Source: Martinezella miluonensis | GTDB taxonomy: Bacteria; Pseudomonadota; Alphaproteobacteria; Rhizobiales; Rhizobiaceae | Length of the DNA: 59,812 bases | Reading direction: 5' to 3' | Assembly (NCBI RefSeq): GCF_900094545.1 | Contig: NZ_FMAH01000041.1 | Coordinates: 1 to 59,812, forward strand | Shown here: in pieces, positions 17,667-26,522 of the stretch | How positions within the stretch are numbered: position 1 is the first letter of the stretch | Layout of the letters: every line of letters starts with the position of its first letter | Notes under the pieces: generated by a model | What the model saw: the letters and a program-made list of their open reading frames with translations, nothing else | The model's database searches: none | Told to the model about the DNA's origin: nothing | Program-made: the position numbers and the translations under genes

Positions 17667-18734
17667 TCAATGCAGACGCTCACCGTTCGACGGGTCGAAC
17701 AGATGCGCCTTTGACGGATCGATCTTCAGCTGGATAGGCTGGCCCGGGGAGACGGAAGGACGGTCCCTGACCGCCGCAACGATGGATTGGGCGCCGGCCT
17801 GCAATTGCAGATGCGTGTCCGAGCCCGTCGGCTCGATGATGATGATTTTGGCCTGCACACCATCTGCATCGACGGCGATATGTTCCGGACGGATGCCAAG
17901 CTGGACGGATCGGCCGAGATGGCGGCGGGCGTTTTCCGGCAGCGGCCAATGCAGGTTTTCCGCGTCCTCCAGTACAAGGGTCCCGTTTCGATCGGTGACA
18001 CGACCATCGATGAAGTTCATCGATGGCGATCCGATAAAGCCGGCGACGAAGCTGTTGGCCGGCGCATCGTAGATTTCAAGCGGCGAGCCGATCTGTTCGA
18101 TATGGCCGCCGCGCATGACGACGATGCGGTCGGCCATGGTCATGGCTTCCATCTGATCATGGGTGACATAGACCATGGTGGTGCCCAGCCGCTGGTGAAG
18201 CGTCTTGATCTCGGTGCGCATCTGCACGCGCAGTTTTGCGTCGAGATTGGAAAGCGGCTCGTCGAAGAGGAAGACTGCGGGACTTCGGACGATGGCGCGT
18301 CCCATGGCTACGCGCTGGCGCTGCCCGCCCGACAATTGCCGGGGATAGCGATCGAGGAGGGCGGCCAGATCAAGGATCGCGGCGGCATCGCTGACCTTCT
18401 GCTCGATCTCCTGGCGGCTGCGGCGCGCAAGCTTCAGCGAAAAGGCCATGTTGTCGCGCACGGTCATATGCGGATAGAGCGCATAGGACTGGAAGACCAT
18501 GGCGATATCGCGCTCATTGGGTTCGAGATCGTTGACGATGCGGTCGCCTATTTCGATCTCGCCGTCGCTGATGCTTTCGAGCCCGGCGATCATGCGCAGC
18601 AATGTGGATTTGCCGCAGCCCGAAGGTCCCACAAGCACCACAAACTCCCCATCTTGCGCGGCGACGGAGACGCCATGCAGCACTTCGAGCGCGCCGTAGC
18701 GTTTGATGGCGTTGCGAATGGTCAGTTTCGCCAT
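17667..18734 (-). CDS. Sugar ABC importer ATPase (UgpC/MalK type)
   Basis: 355 residues from ATG 18734. Walker A GPSGCGKST, signature LSGGQRQRVAMGRAIVRSP, Walker B FLFDEPLSNLD and H-loop YVTHDQMEAMTMAD are intact. The C-terminal about 120 residues form the OB-fold regulatory domain (GIRPEHIAVDADG, EPTGSDTHLQL) typical of MalK relatives. It powers the two permeases just upstream and is last gene of the fucoside operon. A longer upstream frame has no homology. Confidence 0.93.
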   Translation of the reverse strand: MAKLTIRNAIKRYGALEVLHGVSVAAQDGEFVVLVGPSGCGKSTLLRMIAGLESISDGEIEIGDRIVNDLEPNERDIAMVFQSYALYPHMTVRDNMAFSLKLARRSRQEIEQKVSDAAAILDLAALLDRYPRQLSGGQRQRVAMGRAIVRSPAVFLFDEPLSNLDAKLRVQMRTEIKTLHQRLGTTMVYVTHDQMEAMTMADRIVVMRGGHIEQIGSPLEIYDAPANSFVAGFIGSPSMNFIDGRVTDRNGTLVLEDAENLHWPLPENARRHLGRSVQLGIRPEHIAVDADGVQAKIIIIEPTGSDTHLQLQAGAQSIVAAVRDRPSVSPGQPIQLKIDPSKAHLFDPSNGERLH

Positions 18735-18766
18735 GGATCTCTCTCCCAAAATTGTCGGCCGGCGCT

Positions 18767-19621
18767 TCAGCGCCCGCCCATGCCCGCATTGAGGGCGATG
18801 CTGTTGTAGATGAGCTTCTGCAGGATGATCGCGAGGAATATCCCTGGAAGCATGGAAAGAGTGGCGCCGGCCATTAGGTAGTTCCACTGCGTGCCCTGCT
18901 GCGTCTGGAACATGGTAAGGCCGACCGGCAGGGTGGCATTATCTGCACCGGTCATGACGATCAGCGGCCAGAGGAAATTGTTCCATTGCCCGATGAAGGT
19001 GAACAGAGACAGAAGCCCGATCGCCGGCATGGACAGGGGCACGATGATGCTGATGAGGATGCGCAGGCGCGATGCACCGTCGATCCTTGCCGCTTCCTCG
19101 AGCTCCATGGGAATGGAAAGGAAGAACTGCCGCATCAGGAATGCGCCGAACGTGCCGAAGGAGACCGGCAGGATCACGCCGGGGAAGGTGTTGACGAGGT
19201 TCAGCTTGTTGACGATCAGAAACAACGGAATGATGAGCATCAGCGGCGGCACCATCAGCGTGCCGATATAGCCGAGCAATAGCGTTTCGCGCGCCCTGAA
19301 CTTCAGCCGCGCAAAGGCGTAGCCGGAGAGGCATGAGACGACGACGGTGACTGCGGTCACGCAGATGGCGATAACCGCGCTGTTCAGGAAGAAGCGGCCG
19401 AAGGGCAGCCGGGTCCAGGCGGCGGCAAAATTGCCCCATTCGAAAACCTCGGGCAGGATATGCACCGGTATCGCCGTCACCTCTGCATTCGAGCGAACTG
19501 CGTTCGATACCATCCAAAAGAACGGAAACAGGAATGCGAGCGCGACAAGCGTGATTGCCAAGTGGTTGATGATGTCGAGTGCCAGCTTTCGGCGTGCTCT
19601 GCTTTGGGATCTAAGCGTCAT
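18767..19621 (-). CDS. Sugar ABC importer permease (MalG/UgpE type)
   Basis: 284 residues with six hydrophobic segments. The EAA loop is EEAARIDGASRLRILISIIVP, split around the conserved EAA-G pattern. The N terminus (LALDIINHLAITLVALAFLFPFFWMV) is typical of MalG-like subunits. It overlaps the preceding permease gene by 11 bp, indicating coupled translation, and is followed 32 bp later by the ATPase gene. Inner membrane. Confidence 0.93.
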   Translation of the reverse strand: MTLRSQSRARRKLALDIINHLAITLVALAFLFPFFWMVSNAVRSNAEVTAIPVHILPEVFEWGNFAAAWTRLPFGRFFLNSAVIAICVTAVTVVVSCLSGYAFARLKFRARETLLLGYIGTLMVPPLMLIIPLFLIVNKLNLVNTFPGVILPVSFGTFGAFLMRQFFLSIPMELEEAARIDGASRLRILISIIVPLSMPAIGLLSLFTFIGQWNNFLWPLIVMTGADNATLPVGLTMFQTQQGTQWNYLMAGATLSMLPGIFLAIILQKLIYNSIALNAGMGGR

Positions 19622-20540
19622 AATGCACCCATTTGCGCTGGAACCAGAATTGCAAGGCTGTCAGCGCCATGATCAGCGCGAACATCACCCAGGCGATGGC
19701 CGAGGCGTAACCCATCTGGAAGTTCTGAAAGCCGCGTTGGTAGATGGCATAGCCGAGCGTCGCGGTCGACGATCCCGGTCCGCCCTTGGTCATGACGTAG
19801 ATCTGGTCGAAGACCTGGAGCGACGTGATCGCCGTCATCACAGTGCCGAAGAACAGCGTCGGTGAAATCAGCGGCAGGCGGATTTTCCAGAAGCGGTCCC
19901 AGGCCGTCGCGCCGTCGATCCGCGCCGCTTCGAGATAGGTTGCCGGCACCATGTCGAGCGCCGCGTTGAAGAGAACCGTGTTGTAGCCGACGCCGGCCCA
20001 GATGGAGGTCAGGACGACGGCCTGCATGGCGAGCGTCCGATCGTTGAGCACGCCTGCGAAGGGTAGGGACAGAGCAGCCATCAGGCTGTCGAACAAGCCG
20101 CCGCTGGTGAAGATCAGCATCCAGACCATGGCAACCGCGATCAGCGGGGTGAATGTCGGAAGAAAGAAGATCACCCGGAACCAGCGCTGCCCGATCTTCA
20201 AGCTCGAAATCCAGGTCGCCAGCCCGAGCGAGATGATGATGTTCAGGACGAGATATTCGGCCGTGAAGAAAATGGTGTTGCGCATGACCGTCCAGAATTG
20301 CGGGTCGGTCGTAAACAGGCGCACATAGTTGGAAATGCCGACGAAGCGTGGCGTGCCGAGCAACTGCCAGTTGGTGAAGCTTAATGCGATCGAGGCAAGG
20401 ATCGGCAGGACGAGGAACAGGACGATGCCGATCAGACCCGGCAGCAGAAAGAACAAGGCTGCCCATCCTTCGCCTCTGAACCATTTGCGGGAGCGTGGCC
20501 TTGGTCTTGCGATCATGTCGGTGTGTTTGCCCAGCATCAT
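19611..20540 (-). CDS. Sugar ABC importer permease (MalF/UgpA type)
   Basis: 309 residues from ATG 20540, which is preceded by GGAAAGGAGAGG. The first helix is ALFFLLPGLIGIVLFLVLPI, and ASIALSFTNWQLLG is the usual MalF/UgpA-type start block. The EAA loop reads LEAARIDGATAWDRFWKIRLP. Pairs with the following MalG-type permease. It is 71 bp after the binding-protein gene. Confidence 0.92.
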   Translation of the reverse strand: MMLGKHTDMIARPRPRSRKWFRGEGWAALFFLLPGLIGIVLFLVLPILASIALSFTNWQLLGTPRFVGISNYVRLFTTDPQFWTVMRNTIFFTAEYLVLNIIISLGLATWISSLKIGQRWFRVIFFLPTFTPLIAVAMVWMLIFTSGGLFDSLMAALSLPFAGVLNDRTLAMQAVVLTSIWAGVGYNTVLFNAALDMVPATYLEAARIDGATAWDRFWKIRLPLISPTLFFGTVMTAITSLQVFDQIYVMTKGGPGSSTATLGYAIYQRGFQNFQMGYASAIAWVMFALIMALTALQFWFQRKWVHYDA

Positions 20541-20611
20541 AGGCCTCTCCTTTCCGGCGATGGCACTGCGATCGCGGGGATGGCGCGACCGCAGGCCGTC
20601 CAGCATCCTGA

Positions 20612-21826
20612 TTATGGGAGCTGGCTCTGAATGTCGGCGAGTGCGCCTTCAGGTTTCGAATCCCCGGTCAACGCCAGCGGCACATATTGCATCATCAGAT
20701 TCTCGAACTGGTTCCATTTCTCGTTGATGCGGAACGGCGTGGTGTGAGCGAACATGTATTGCAGTGTGTCGCGCGTACCGGCGACGTTTTTGGCCGCGCC
20801 GTCATACCAGGCGGTCTGCTGCGCAAGCCGGGCCGGCAGTGCGCGTCCGGCCGAGCCGAGGATTTCGGCCGCCTTCGGGCCTGTCAGCACCTGCAGCGCC
20901 TTGAAGGCGGCATCCTTGTGCTGGCTGGTGGCGGAAATGCCCCAGCCGGAACCGGCGGTGATGAAGCGCGAAGGGCCGCTGCCGCGCGGCAGCGGCGCAA
21001 TGCCGATCTTGAAATTGACGTTGGCCTGCCCGGTAATCAGCGACCAGGGACCGTCGATATACATGGCGACATTGCCCGAAGCGAAGCGGCCGCTTGCGGC
21101 GGAGGCATCGGCTGCCGAAGCAAAGACCGGCGAGAGCTTGTCCTTGGCGGTGAGAGCGGCATATTTGCTGAAGGCATCGACAAAGCCGGCGTTGGTGAGG
21201 TCGAATTCATTGTCGGCATTGAAATAGTCCGCACCGAGCGCGACCGGGCCGGCGATGAAATCGAAGGCCTGGGTGCCGTAGCCGTAGGTCCCGTCCTTTG
21301 TCAACGCCTTGGCATCGGCCTTGAAGTCGTCGAACGTCCAGTCCTTAGCAGGCTCTTTCAAGCCGGCGGCGGCGAACTTGTCACGATTGTAGAAGACCAT
21401 CCACGGGCCGACGTCGTAAGGCAGCGCATAGAGCTTTCCGTCCTGTGAAAGGCCGGACATGATCGATGTCTCGAAGTCCGCCACCTTCACGTCGCTGCCT
21501 TTCACATAATCGTCAAGGGGCGTCAGGATCGAGTAGAAATTCGGCAGGCGCATCGACTGCATCGAGACGATATCGGCGACCTGTCCCGAGGCCGCCAGAA
21601 CCGGCAGCCGCGTCCAGTAATCCGTCCAGCCCGAAAGCTGCAGCTTGACCTTGATGTCGGGATATTGCTGTGTGACGAGATCGGCCAGCTGCTGCCAGAG
21701 CTCGGCATCGTTGGGCTGACCCCACATCTGCCAGGTCAGGGTCACCGGGGCATCCTGCGCCTTGGCGCCGATGCCGGGTAGTGAACTCGCCGCAAGGGCG
21801 GCGGCAAAGATCAATGAACGCTTCAT
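20612..21826 (-). CDS. Sugar ABC importer, extracellular solute-binding protein
   Basis: 404 residues. Signal peptide at 1-23 (LIFAAALAASSLPGIGAKAQD). The body has family 1 binding-protein features: VTLTWQMWGQPNDAELWQQL, LPYDVGPWMVFYNRDKFAAAGL and GNVAMYIDGPWSL. The start at 21826 has GGAGGAGG a few bases upstream. Given the adjacent GH29 fucosidase and LacI regulator, the likely ligand is a fucosylated oligosaccharide or L-fucose; that is inferred from context only. Confidence 0.92.
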   Translation of the reverse strand: MKRSLIFAAALAASSLPGIGAKAQDAPVTLTWQMWGQPNDAELWQQLADLVTQQYPDIKVKLQLSGWTDYWTRLPVLAASGQVADIVSMQSMRLPNFYSILTPLDDYVKGSDVKVADFETSIMSGLSQDGKLYALPYDVGPWMVFYNRDKFAAAGLKEPAKDWTFDDFKADAKALTKDGTYGYGTQAFDFIAGPVALGADYFNADNEFDLTNAGFVDAFSKYAALTAKDKLSPVFASAADASAASGRFASGNVAMYIDGPWSLITGQANVNFKIGIAPLPRGSGPSRFITAGSGWGISATSQHKDAAFKALQVLTGPKAAEILGSAGRALPARLAQQTAWYDGAAKNVAGTRDTLQYMFAHTTPFRINEKWNQFENLMMQYVPLALTGDSKPEGALADIQSQLP

Positions 21827-21912
21827 GATGGTTCCTCCTCCTTAATGACTTTCGTTGCAGTGACGTGCATCACTATCCGGACGCTCCCCTCCGGCTTGGT
21901 CTTGCGGCTCGT

Positions 21913-22698
21913 TCATGCCGCGATCATGGCTTCCAGGTCGGCGATGAGGCCGATCAGTTCGGTTCGCTGGCGCCGCCATGTGTCCGGATCTTGCCCCGGC
22001 TCCAGAATGGCGGTCATCCGCTGGGCGAAGTCGGGAGGCAGCCGTTCGAGTTCGGCTGCCATTGGCAGGTTCCAGCCGTCACCCGGAAAATAGACCCGGT
22101 TGAAGGCGAAGACCGCCTGCAGAATGGCGTTGGCAAGCTTGCCCGTCAGCCCGACCAGAAAGACGAGATCGCGGCGAACGACCTTGCTTTCATAGTGATA
22201 ATCCTTGGCCCAGTAGCGCAGAATATCCATGTATTGGCTGAGGATCGAGGCCCTCAATGCTTCCGGATATTGCGCCAGCCGCTGCTTCCAGCTGGCCAGC
22301 AAACCCCTGGGATCGGCGATGATCTGCTGGCTGGCAAGATCCGTCGGCAGGTGATAGCCCCAGATCGTCCATTCGAAGCTCTTGGGCACGACGATGCCGG
22401 CAAGCCAGGACTCCAGATCGCGCTGGACGCCGGCATAGCGGCGCATCCAGACGCCATCCATGCGGATGCCTTCGGCCTGCCAGCTCCGCAGCGCTGCTTC
22501 GAAACGCAGCCACGCCGTGGTTTGCCGGACCTCCGGTCCGCGATAAGCATCGGCATAGACCCGGAAATCGAAATCCGATTGCGCATCCGACCATCCCTTG
22601 CCGCGCGAGCCGGCGAGCGCGACGGCACCATTGCCGTCTTCGGCCAGATCGGCGATCAAGGGGGTCATCGCGGCAATGAGTTCGGCTTCGCGGCTCAT
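21913..22698 (-). CDS. Nucleotidyltransferase-fold protein (DUF4037-like) in the sugar operon
   Basis: 261 residues. VALAGSRGKGWSDAQSDFDF (residues 27-46) is the nucleotidyltransferase signature: a GS loop followed by two metal-binding aspartates. The C-terminal part is helical (SILSQYMDILRYWAKDYHYE). Members of this superfamily transfer nucleotides to antibiotics, tRNA or proteins; the acceptor here is unknown. It lies between the fucosidase gene (34 bp) and the binding-protein gene (86 bp) on the same strand, so it is probably co-transcribed. Its presence in a sugar-uptake operon is unexplained. Confidence 0.75.
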   Translation of the reverse strand: MSREAELIAAMTPLIADLAEDGNGAVALAGSRGKGWSDAQSDFDFRVYADAYRGPEVRQTTAWLRFEAALRSWQAEGIRMDGVWMRRYAGVQRDLESWLAGIVVPKSFEWTIWGYHLPTDLASQQIIADPRGLLASWKQRLAQYPEALRASILSQYMDILRYWAKDYHYESKVVRRDLVFLVGLTGKLANAILQAVFAFNRVYFPGDGWNLPMAAELERLPPDFAQRMTAILEPGQDPDTWRRQRTELIGLIADLEAMIAA

Positions 22699-22732
22699 GA
22701 CGGCACCGGGCGGCTAGGCTTCGCTATCTCCC

Positions 22733-24052
22733 TTAGTCCTTGAGGAACAGTTCGATGACCGGCGTCACGACATCGGGCTTCAGAACCGGCAGTTCCAAGG
22801 TCAGAATACCCTCGCCGACGGAGACGCCGATATTGGAATCGACCTCGGCATCCGGGTCGAGCCAGTGGAGTTCGCTGGCGTCATGCAGGAACTGCGCATA
22901 TTTGACCTTGCGCCCCAGTCCTTCGATGTGAATGTGACGAAACGGCCAGGTCTGGATATGCAGATAGAGCCGATTGCCCTTCTGGGTGAAGCGGCAGCCG
23001 CTCGGCGCCTTATAGGCGGAAGGGCCGGCGCCGTAGATCGCGCGGCCGTTCAGCCGCATCCATTCGCCATAGGTGTCGAGTGCGGTGATGGCGCGGGCGT
23101 CGAAGGTGCCGCGGCCGGTCGGGCCGACATTCATCAGCAGGTTGCCGCCGAGAGAAACCGTGTCGATCAGGATGTTGATGAGCTGACCGGCATCCTTCCA
23201 GCTGGTTTCGTCGCGATAGTAGCCCCAGGAGCCGCTGAAGGTGTGGCAGGCCTCCCAGCGCACCGGCAATCCGGCGACCGTCGGAGCGACGCGCGGCGTG
23301 TATTGTTCCGGCGTCACTAGATCGGGCATGTGATCGGCATCGCGCGGCAGGTCGAGGCGATCGCCGACGATGATATCGGGCTGCAGCTGGCGCACCAGCT
23401 TGATGAGATCGTCGCTTTCCCAATCGGCGCGGCCCTTGCCGGGAAGACCCTTGTAGACACGGCGGGGATAGCTGAAATCGAACCAGATCACGTCGATCTT
23501 GCCGAAATTCGTGAGAAGCTCCGTCACCTGGTCGCGCATATACTTGGCATAGCGCCTGACGTCACGGCCCTCGTTAAGCTTGGCGGCGTCGGGGTGGCTG
23601 CGCTGCGGATGATGCGCATCGATCGGGAAATCCGGATGATGCCAGTCGAGCAGCGAATAGTAGAAGCCGACCTTCAGCCCCTCGGCGCGAAGCGCTTCGA
23701 CATAAGGTCCGATCAGGTCCTTACCGTAGGGCGTATTGGTGACCTTGTAGTCGGTGACCTTGCTGTCCCACAGGCAGAAGCCTTCATGGTGCTTGGCGGT
23801 GAGGACGACATATTTCATGCCGGCTTGGCGCGCGCGGCGCGCCCATTCGCGCGCGTCGTAGAGGTCGGGATCGAAGTTGTCGAAATACTTCTGATAGGCC
23901 TCGGTGGTGAACTCCTCGCGGTTCTTCAGCCATTCGTGGCGCGCGCCGAGTGCGTAAAGTCCGAAGTGGATGAACATGCCGAAGCGGTCGTGTCCAAACC
24001 ATGCCTTGCCATCGGCCGCATCCAGGCCGCTACTGATTGCTGCGTCGTTCAC
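22733..24052 (-). CDS. Alpha-L-fucosidase, glycoside hydrolase family 29
   Basis: 439 residues. FGMFIHFGLYALGARHEW near the N terminus and YVVLTAKHHEGFCLWDSK are GH29 hallmarks. The catalytic nucleophile is likely the Asp in IDVIWFDFSYP. It releases alpha-L-fucose from oligosaccharides. There is no signal peptide, so it acts in the cytoplasm on imported fucosides, matching the downstream ABC importer. A GTG start at 24052 is preceded by GGGAGGAT. It is the first gene of the operon, directly behind the palindromic operator. Confidence 0.93.
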   Translation of the reverse strand: MNDAAISSGLDAADGKAWFGHDRFGMFIHFGLYALGARHEWLKNREEFTTEAYQKYFDNFDPDLYDAREWARRARQAGMKYVVLTAKHHEGFCLWDSKVTDYKVTNTPYGKDLIGPYVEALRAEGLKVGFYYSLLDWHHPDFPIDAHHPQRSHPDAAKLNEGRDVRRYAKYMRDQVTELLTNFGKIDVIWFDFSYPRRVYKGLPGKGRADWESDDLIKLVRQLQPDIIVGDRLDLPRDADHMPDLVTPEQYTPRVAPTVAGLPVRWEACHTFSGSWGYYRDETSWKDAGQLINILIDTVSLGGNLLMNVGPTGRGTFDARAITALDTYGEWMRLNGRAIYGAGPSAYKAPSGCRFTQKGNRLYLHIQTWPFRHIHIEGLGRKVKYAQFLHDASELHWLDPDAEVDSNIGVSVGEGILTLELPVLKPDVVTPVIELFLKD

Positions 24053-24075
24053 ACTATCCTCCCAAGTGTTACGGC

Positions 24076-24097
24076 TAAATCGAACCGGTTCGATTTA
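24076..24097. promoter_or_regulatory. 22-bp palindromic operator of the LacI-type regulator
   Basis: A perfect palindrome, TAAATCGAACC followed by its exact reverse complement GGTTCGATTTA, with the central CG typical of LacI-family operators. It lies 24 bp upstream of the GH29 start and 159 bp upstream of the divergent LacI-type gene, so it can repress the catabolic operon. Confidence 0.85.
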
Positions 24098-24232
24098 ATC
24101 ATTGATTCTATCGTTCGGTATGTCAAGCTCGCTGTTGAAATCTCTTTCGGCGTATTGCTTCATGGCCAACAAATGCTAGATTTATGACGGAGATTCATCA
24201 GAGAAAGCACCTTCGATCGGAAGGCTAGGGGC

Positions 24233-24252
24233 GATAGAAACGGTTCGATAAA
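24233..24252 (+). promoter_or_regulatory. Second, degenerate operator at the regulator start
   Basis: CGGTTCGAT at 24241-24249 repeats the right half of the upstream palindrome exactly; the left half (GATAGAAA) is degenerate. It ends 4 bp before the regulator's ATG, covering the ribosome-binding region. This fits negative autoregulation, perhaps with looping to the main operator. Confidence 0.55.
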
Positions 24253-24255
24253 CTT

Positions 24256-25263
24256 ATGGCCACAATTCGCGACGTCGCCAAACTCGCTGACGTATCCGTC
24301 TCGACGGTATCGCTGGCTTTGAGCAATCCGGCGCGTGTCAGCCAGAAAACGCTGGAGAAAATCCGTCAGGCGATTGCCGCTGTCGGCTTCGTTGCCGACC
24401 CGCTTGCCCAGAGTCTGGCGCGTGGGCGCAGCCGCATGATCGGCTTCGTCGTCGGCAATGTCGGCAACCCGTTTTTCGGGGATATCCGGCGCGAACTGGA
24501 GAATTATGCGCTCGACCATGAGCATTTCGTCGTTGTGACCGACTCCTCGGGCAAGACGGATCGTGAGAGGGCGATGGTCGAGCACCTGATCGGCCTCAAG
24601 ACCGCGGGTCTGGCGCTTTCACCCTCCGGGCACGATCAGGACTATCTCGACTTCATCGCCAGCCTGAACGTACCGATCGTCTGTTTCGACCAGAAGGTCG
24701 CGGGCATCGAGCGCGATTTCGTCGGCTCCGACAACTATCTTGCCGGCGCGATGCTGACCGAGCATCTTCTGCAGCTCGGCCATAGACGCATCGCCTTCAT
24801 CACCGGCCCGAGCCATATGCATACGGCAACGGAGAGATATCGCGGCTTTGCCGATACGATGGCCAATGCCGGCGTCGAGGTGAACCCGAACTTCGTCGTC
24901 GATGGGCAGTTCACGCGCACGGCGGGCTACGAGGCGGCGATGCGCCTGCTCATCCAGCCGGAGCGCCCGACAGCGATCCTCGGCGCCAACAATACGGTTG
25001 CGCTTTCGGCGCTGCAGGCTATGCAGGAATTGGGTTTTCGCTGTCCCGAAGACATCTCGCTTGCCATGATCGACAATGTGCAATGGAGTTCAGTCATCAC
25101 GCCGCGCATCACCATGGTGGTGCAGGATACGCTGGCGCTCGGCGGCATCATCGCAAGGCGGCTCATGCACCGCATCACCAATCCGCAAGGCACGGTTGAG
25201 CCGCCGCAGGATTTCGTGCTGACGCCGAAATTCGTCCCCGGCAATTCTTGCCGGAGGATCTAG
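24256..25263 (+). CDS. LacI-family repressor of the fucoside operon
   Basis: 335 residues, usual length. The N-terminal LacI DNA-binding domain is clear: IRDVAKLADVSVSTVSLALS, then the hinge helix near FVADPLAQSLARG. A periplasmic-binding-protein-like effector domain follows (MIGFVVGNVGNPFF; DNYLAGAMLTEHLLQLGHRRI; ILGANNTVALSALQAMQELG). It diverges from the GH29 operon with two operator-like sites between, so it is probably that operon's repressor, induced by a fucose-related sugar. It ends beside a RIME-like repeat. Confidence 0.93.
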   Translation: MATIRDVAKLADVSVSTVSLALSNPARVSQKTLEKIRQAIAAVGFVADPLAQSLARGRSRMIGFVVGNVGNPFFGDIRRELENYALDHEHFVVVTDSSGKTDRERAMVEHLIGLKTAGLALSPSGHDQDYLDFIASLNVPIVCFDQKVAGIERDFVGSDNYLAGAMLTEHLLQLGHRRIAFITGPSHMHTATERYRGFADTMANAGVEVNPNFVVDGQFTRTAGYEAAMRLLIQPERPTAILGANNTVALSALQAMQELGFRCPEDISLAMIDNVQWSSVITPRITMVVQDTLALGGIIARRLMHRITNPQGTVEPPQDFVLTPKFVPGNSCRRI

Positions 25264-25324
25264 AGCAATTCCAGGAAAAGTGCGCAGCGGTTCTCAGATT
25301 CCGTGAAAAACTGAACCGCTCTAG
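25261..25324. repeat. RIME-like rhizobial intergenic palindrome
   Basis: The sequence from TAGAGCAATTCCAGGAAAAG through AGCGGTTC to GAACCGCTCTAG is an inverted repeat (arms 25286-25293 and 25313-25320). It closely matches, from memory, a repeat found hundreds of times between genes in Rhizobium genomes (RIME elements). It lies between two convergent genes and may act as a bidirectional terminator. It supports a rhizobial origin for the window. Confidence 0.6.
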
Positions 25325-25367
25325 TTCCATCGTGCACGGCGTCAGGGAGATGCGGCGCCGGAAACTC

Positions 25368-26522
25368 CTAGGCTTTGGCAGCCGGGCGCTGCCGGCTTCT
25401 GCTCTCCAGCAGAATGGCGATCACGATATAGACGGCCGCCAATATCCACAGCGTCAGGAATGGTTGGCGGACGTAGGGTAGGGGCGCACCGAGCTGCGAG
25501 ACGGCAACGATGCCATTGATAGCGGAGGTGCTCGGCAACGCCGTCGCGATGGCGTGCAGAAAGGGCGGCATCGTCTCGGTCGGCCATGAAAAGCCGGCCA
25601 GGAAGAGAAAGGGGATGCCGAGCGCGGCGGATACGAGCTGCACCGTCAGGGGACTGCGGAAGAGGCTGGCGATAACCAATCCGAGAGCACCAACGGCAAG
25701 CACGAAGGGGAGCGCGAAGACGAATATCGAGAGCGGCGTGCCGAGGCGGGGAATATTATAGAGATAGGGAATGACGATCAGGTAGAAAGGCACGACAATG
25801 GCTTCGAGGATCAGATAAGCAAGCAGCTTTCCAGCAACGACCGAGATCGGTCCGATCGAAGCCGCCGGCCCGGTTCTGAGCGCATCGTTTCGATAGGTGC
25901 CGAGCAGGCCGACGCCGATCAGGAGCGTTTGCTGCATGATGAGCACGAAGGCGGCCGGCAGAATGTAGGTCGCATATCCTCCCTGCGGATTGAACAGCGG
26001 CACGGCAGTCAAGGGCATGGGGTCCGAGGCGGCGGCGGCAATTCTGGGATCGACTTTGGCGGCAATCAGCCTTGCCGTTTCGACCTCCGCTCCCATGGTC
26101 TTTGCAACGGCGGTAACGCCGCCGGATATGCGCTGATAGATCAGGAAATAGCTGGCATCGGCGTAGAGCGCGACGGGCGACTGCCGATTATGCAGCAGAT
26201 CGCGCTCGAAATATTGCGGAATGACGAGAATGCCAAAGAGGTTGCGGGCATGGACCTCGCGCTCGGCACTTGCCTGATCCGGAAGAACGGCGGCAACCGC
26301 GACATCCGCCGAGGCATCGACGCGCCGGGCAAGCTCGCGGCTGCTGTTGGTGCCGTCGAGATCGACGACGGCAATCGGCACATGGCGCAAGGCTTCCGTG
26401 CGATAGGGCTGCGGATAGAAGGCGGCATAGATGATCGTGGCGATGATGAGCACCGAAAAGGCCGGCTTCAGCGAGAGAACGCGACCGAGCTCGATACGGC
26501 AGATGGTGAGAATTGCCTTCAT
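25368..26522 (-). CDS. ABC-2 type membrane permease (second of pair)
   Basis: 384 residues. One N-terminal helix (AFSVLIIATIIYAAF) is followed by an extracytoplasmic domain (VPIAVVDLDGTNSSRELARR), then five C-terminal helices: the YhhJ/YbhR-like ABC-2 layout. It is part of a drug or small-molecule export unit with the HlyD protein upstream. Its start overlaps the preceding permease stop by 4 bp. No ATPase gene accompanies the unit. Confidence 0.88.
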   Translation of the reverse strand: MKAILTICRIELGRVLSLKPAFSVLIIATIIYAAFYPQPYRTEALRHVPIAVVDLDGTNSSRELARRVDASADVAVAAVLPDQASAEREVHARNLFGILVIPQYFERDLLHNRQSPVALYADASYFLIYQRISGGVTAVAKTMGAEVETARLIAAKVDPRIAAAASDPMPLTAVPLFNPQGGYATYILPAAFVLIMQQTLLIGVGLLGTYRNDALRTGPAASIGPISVVAGKLLAYLILEAIVVPFYLIVIPYLYNIPRLGTPLSIFVFALPFVLAVGALGLVIASLFRSPLTVQLVSAALGIPFLFLAGFSWPTETMPPFLHAIATALPSTSAINGIVAVSQLGAPLPYVRQPFLTLWILAAVYIVIAILLESRSRQRPAAKA

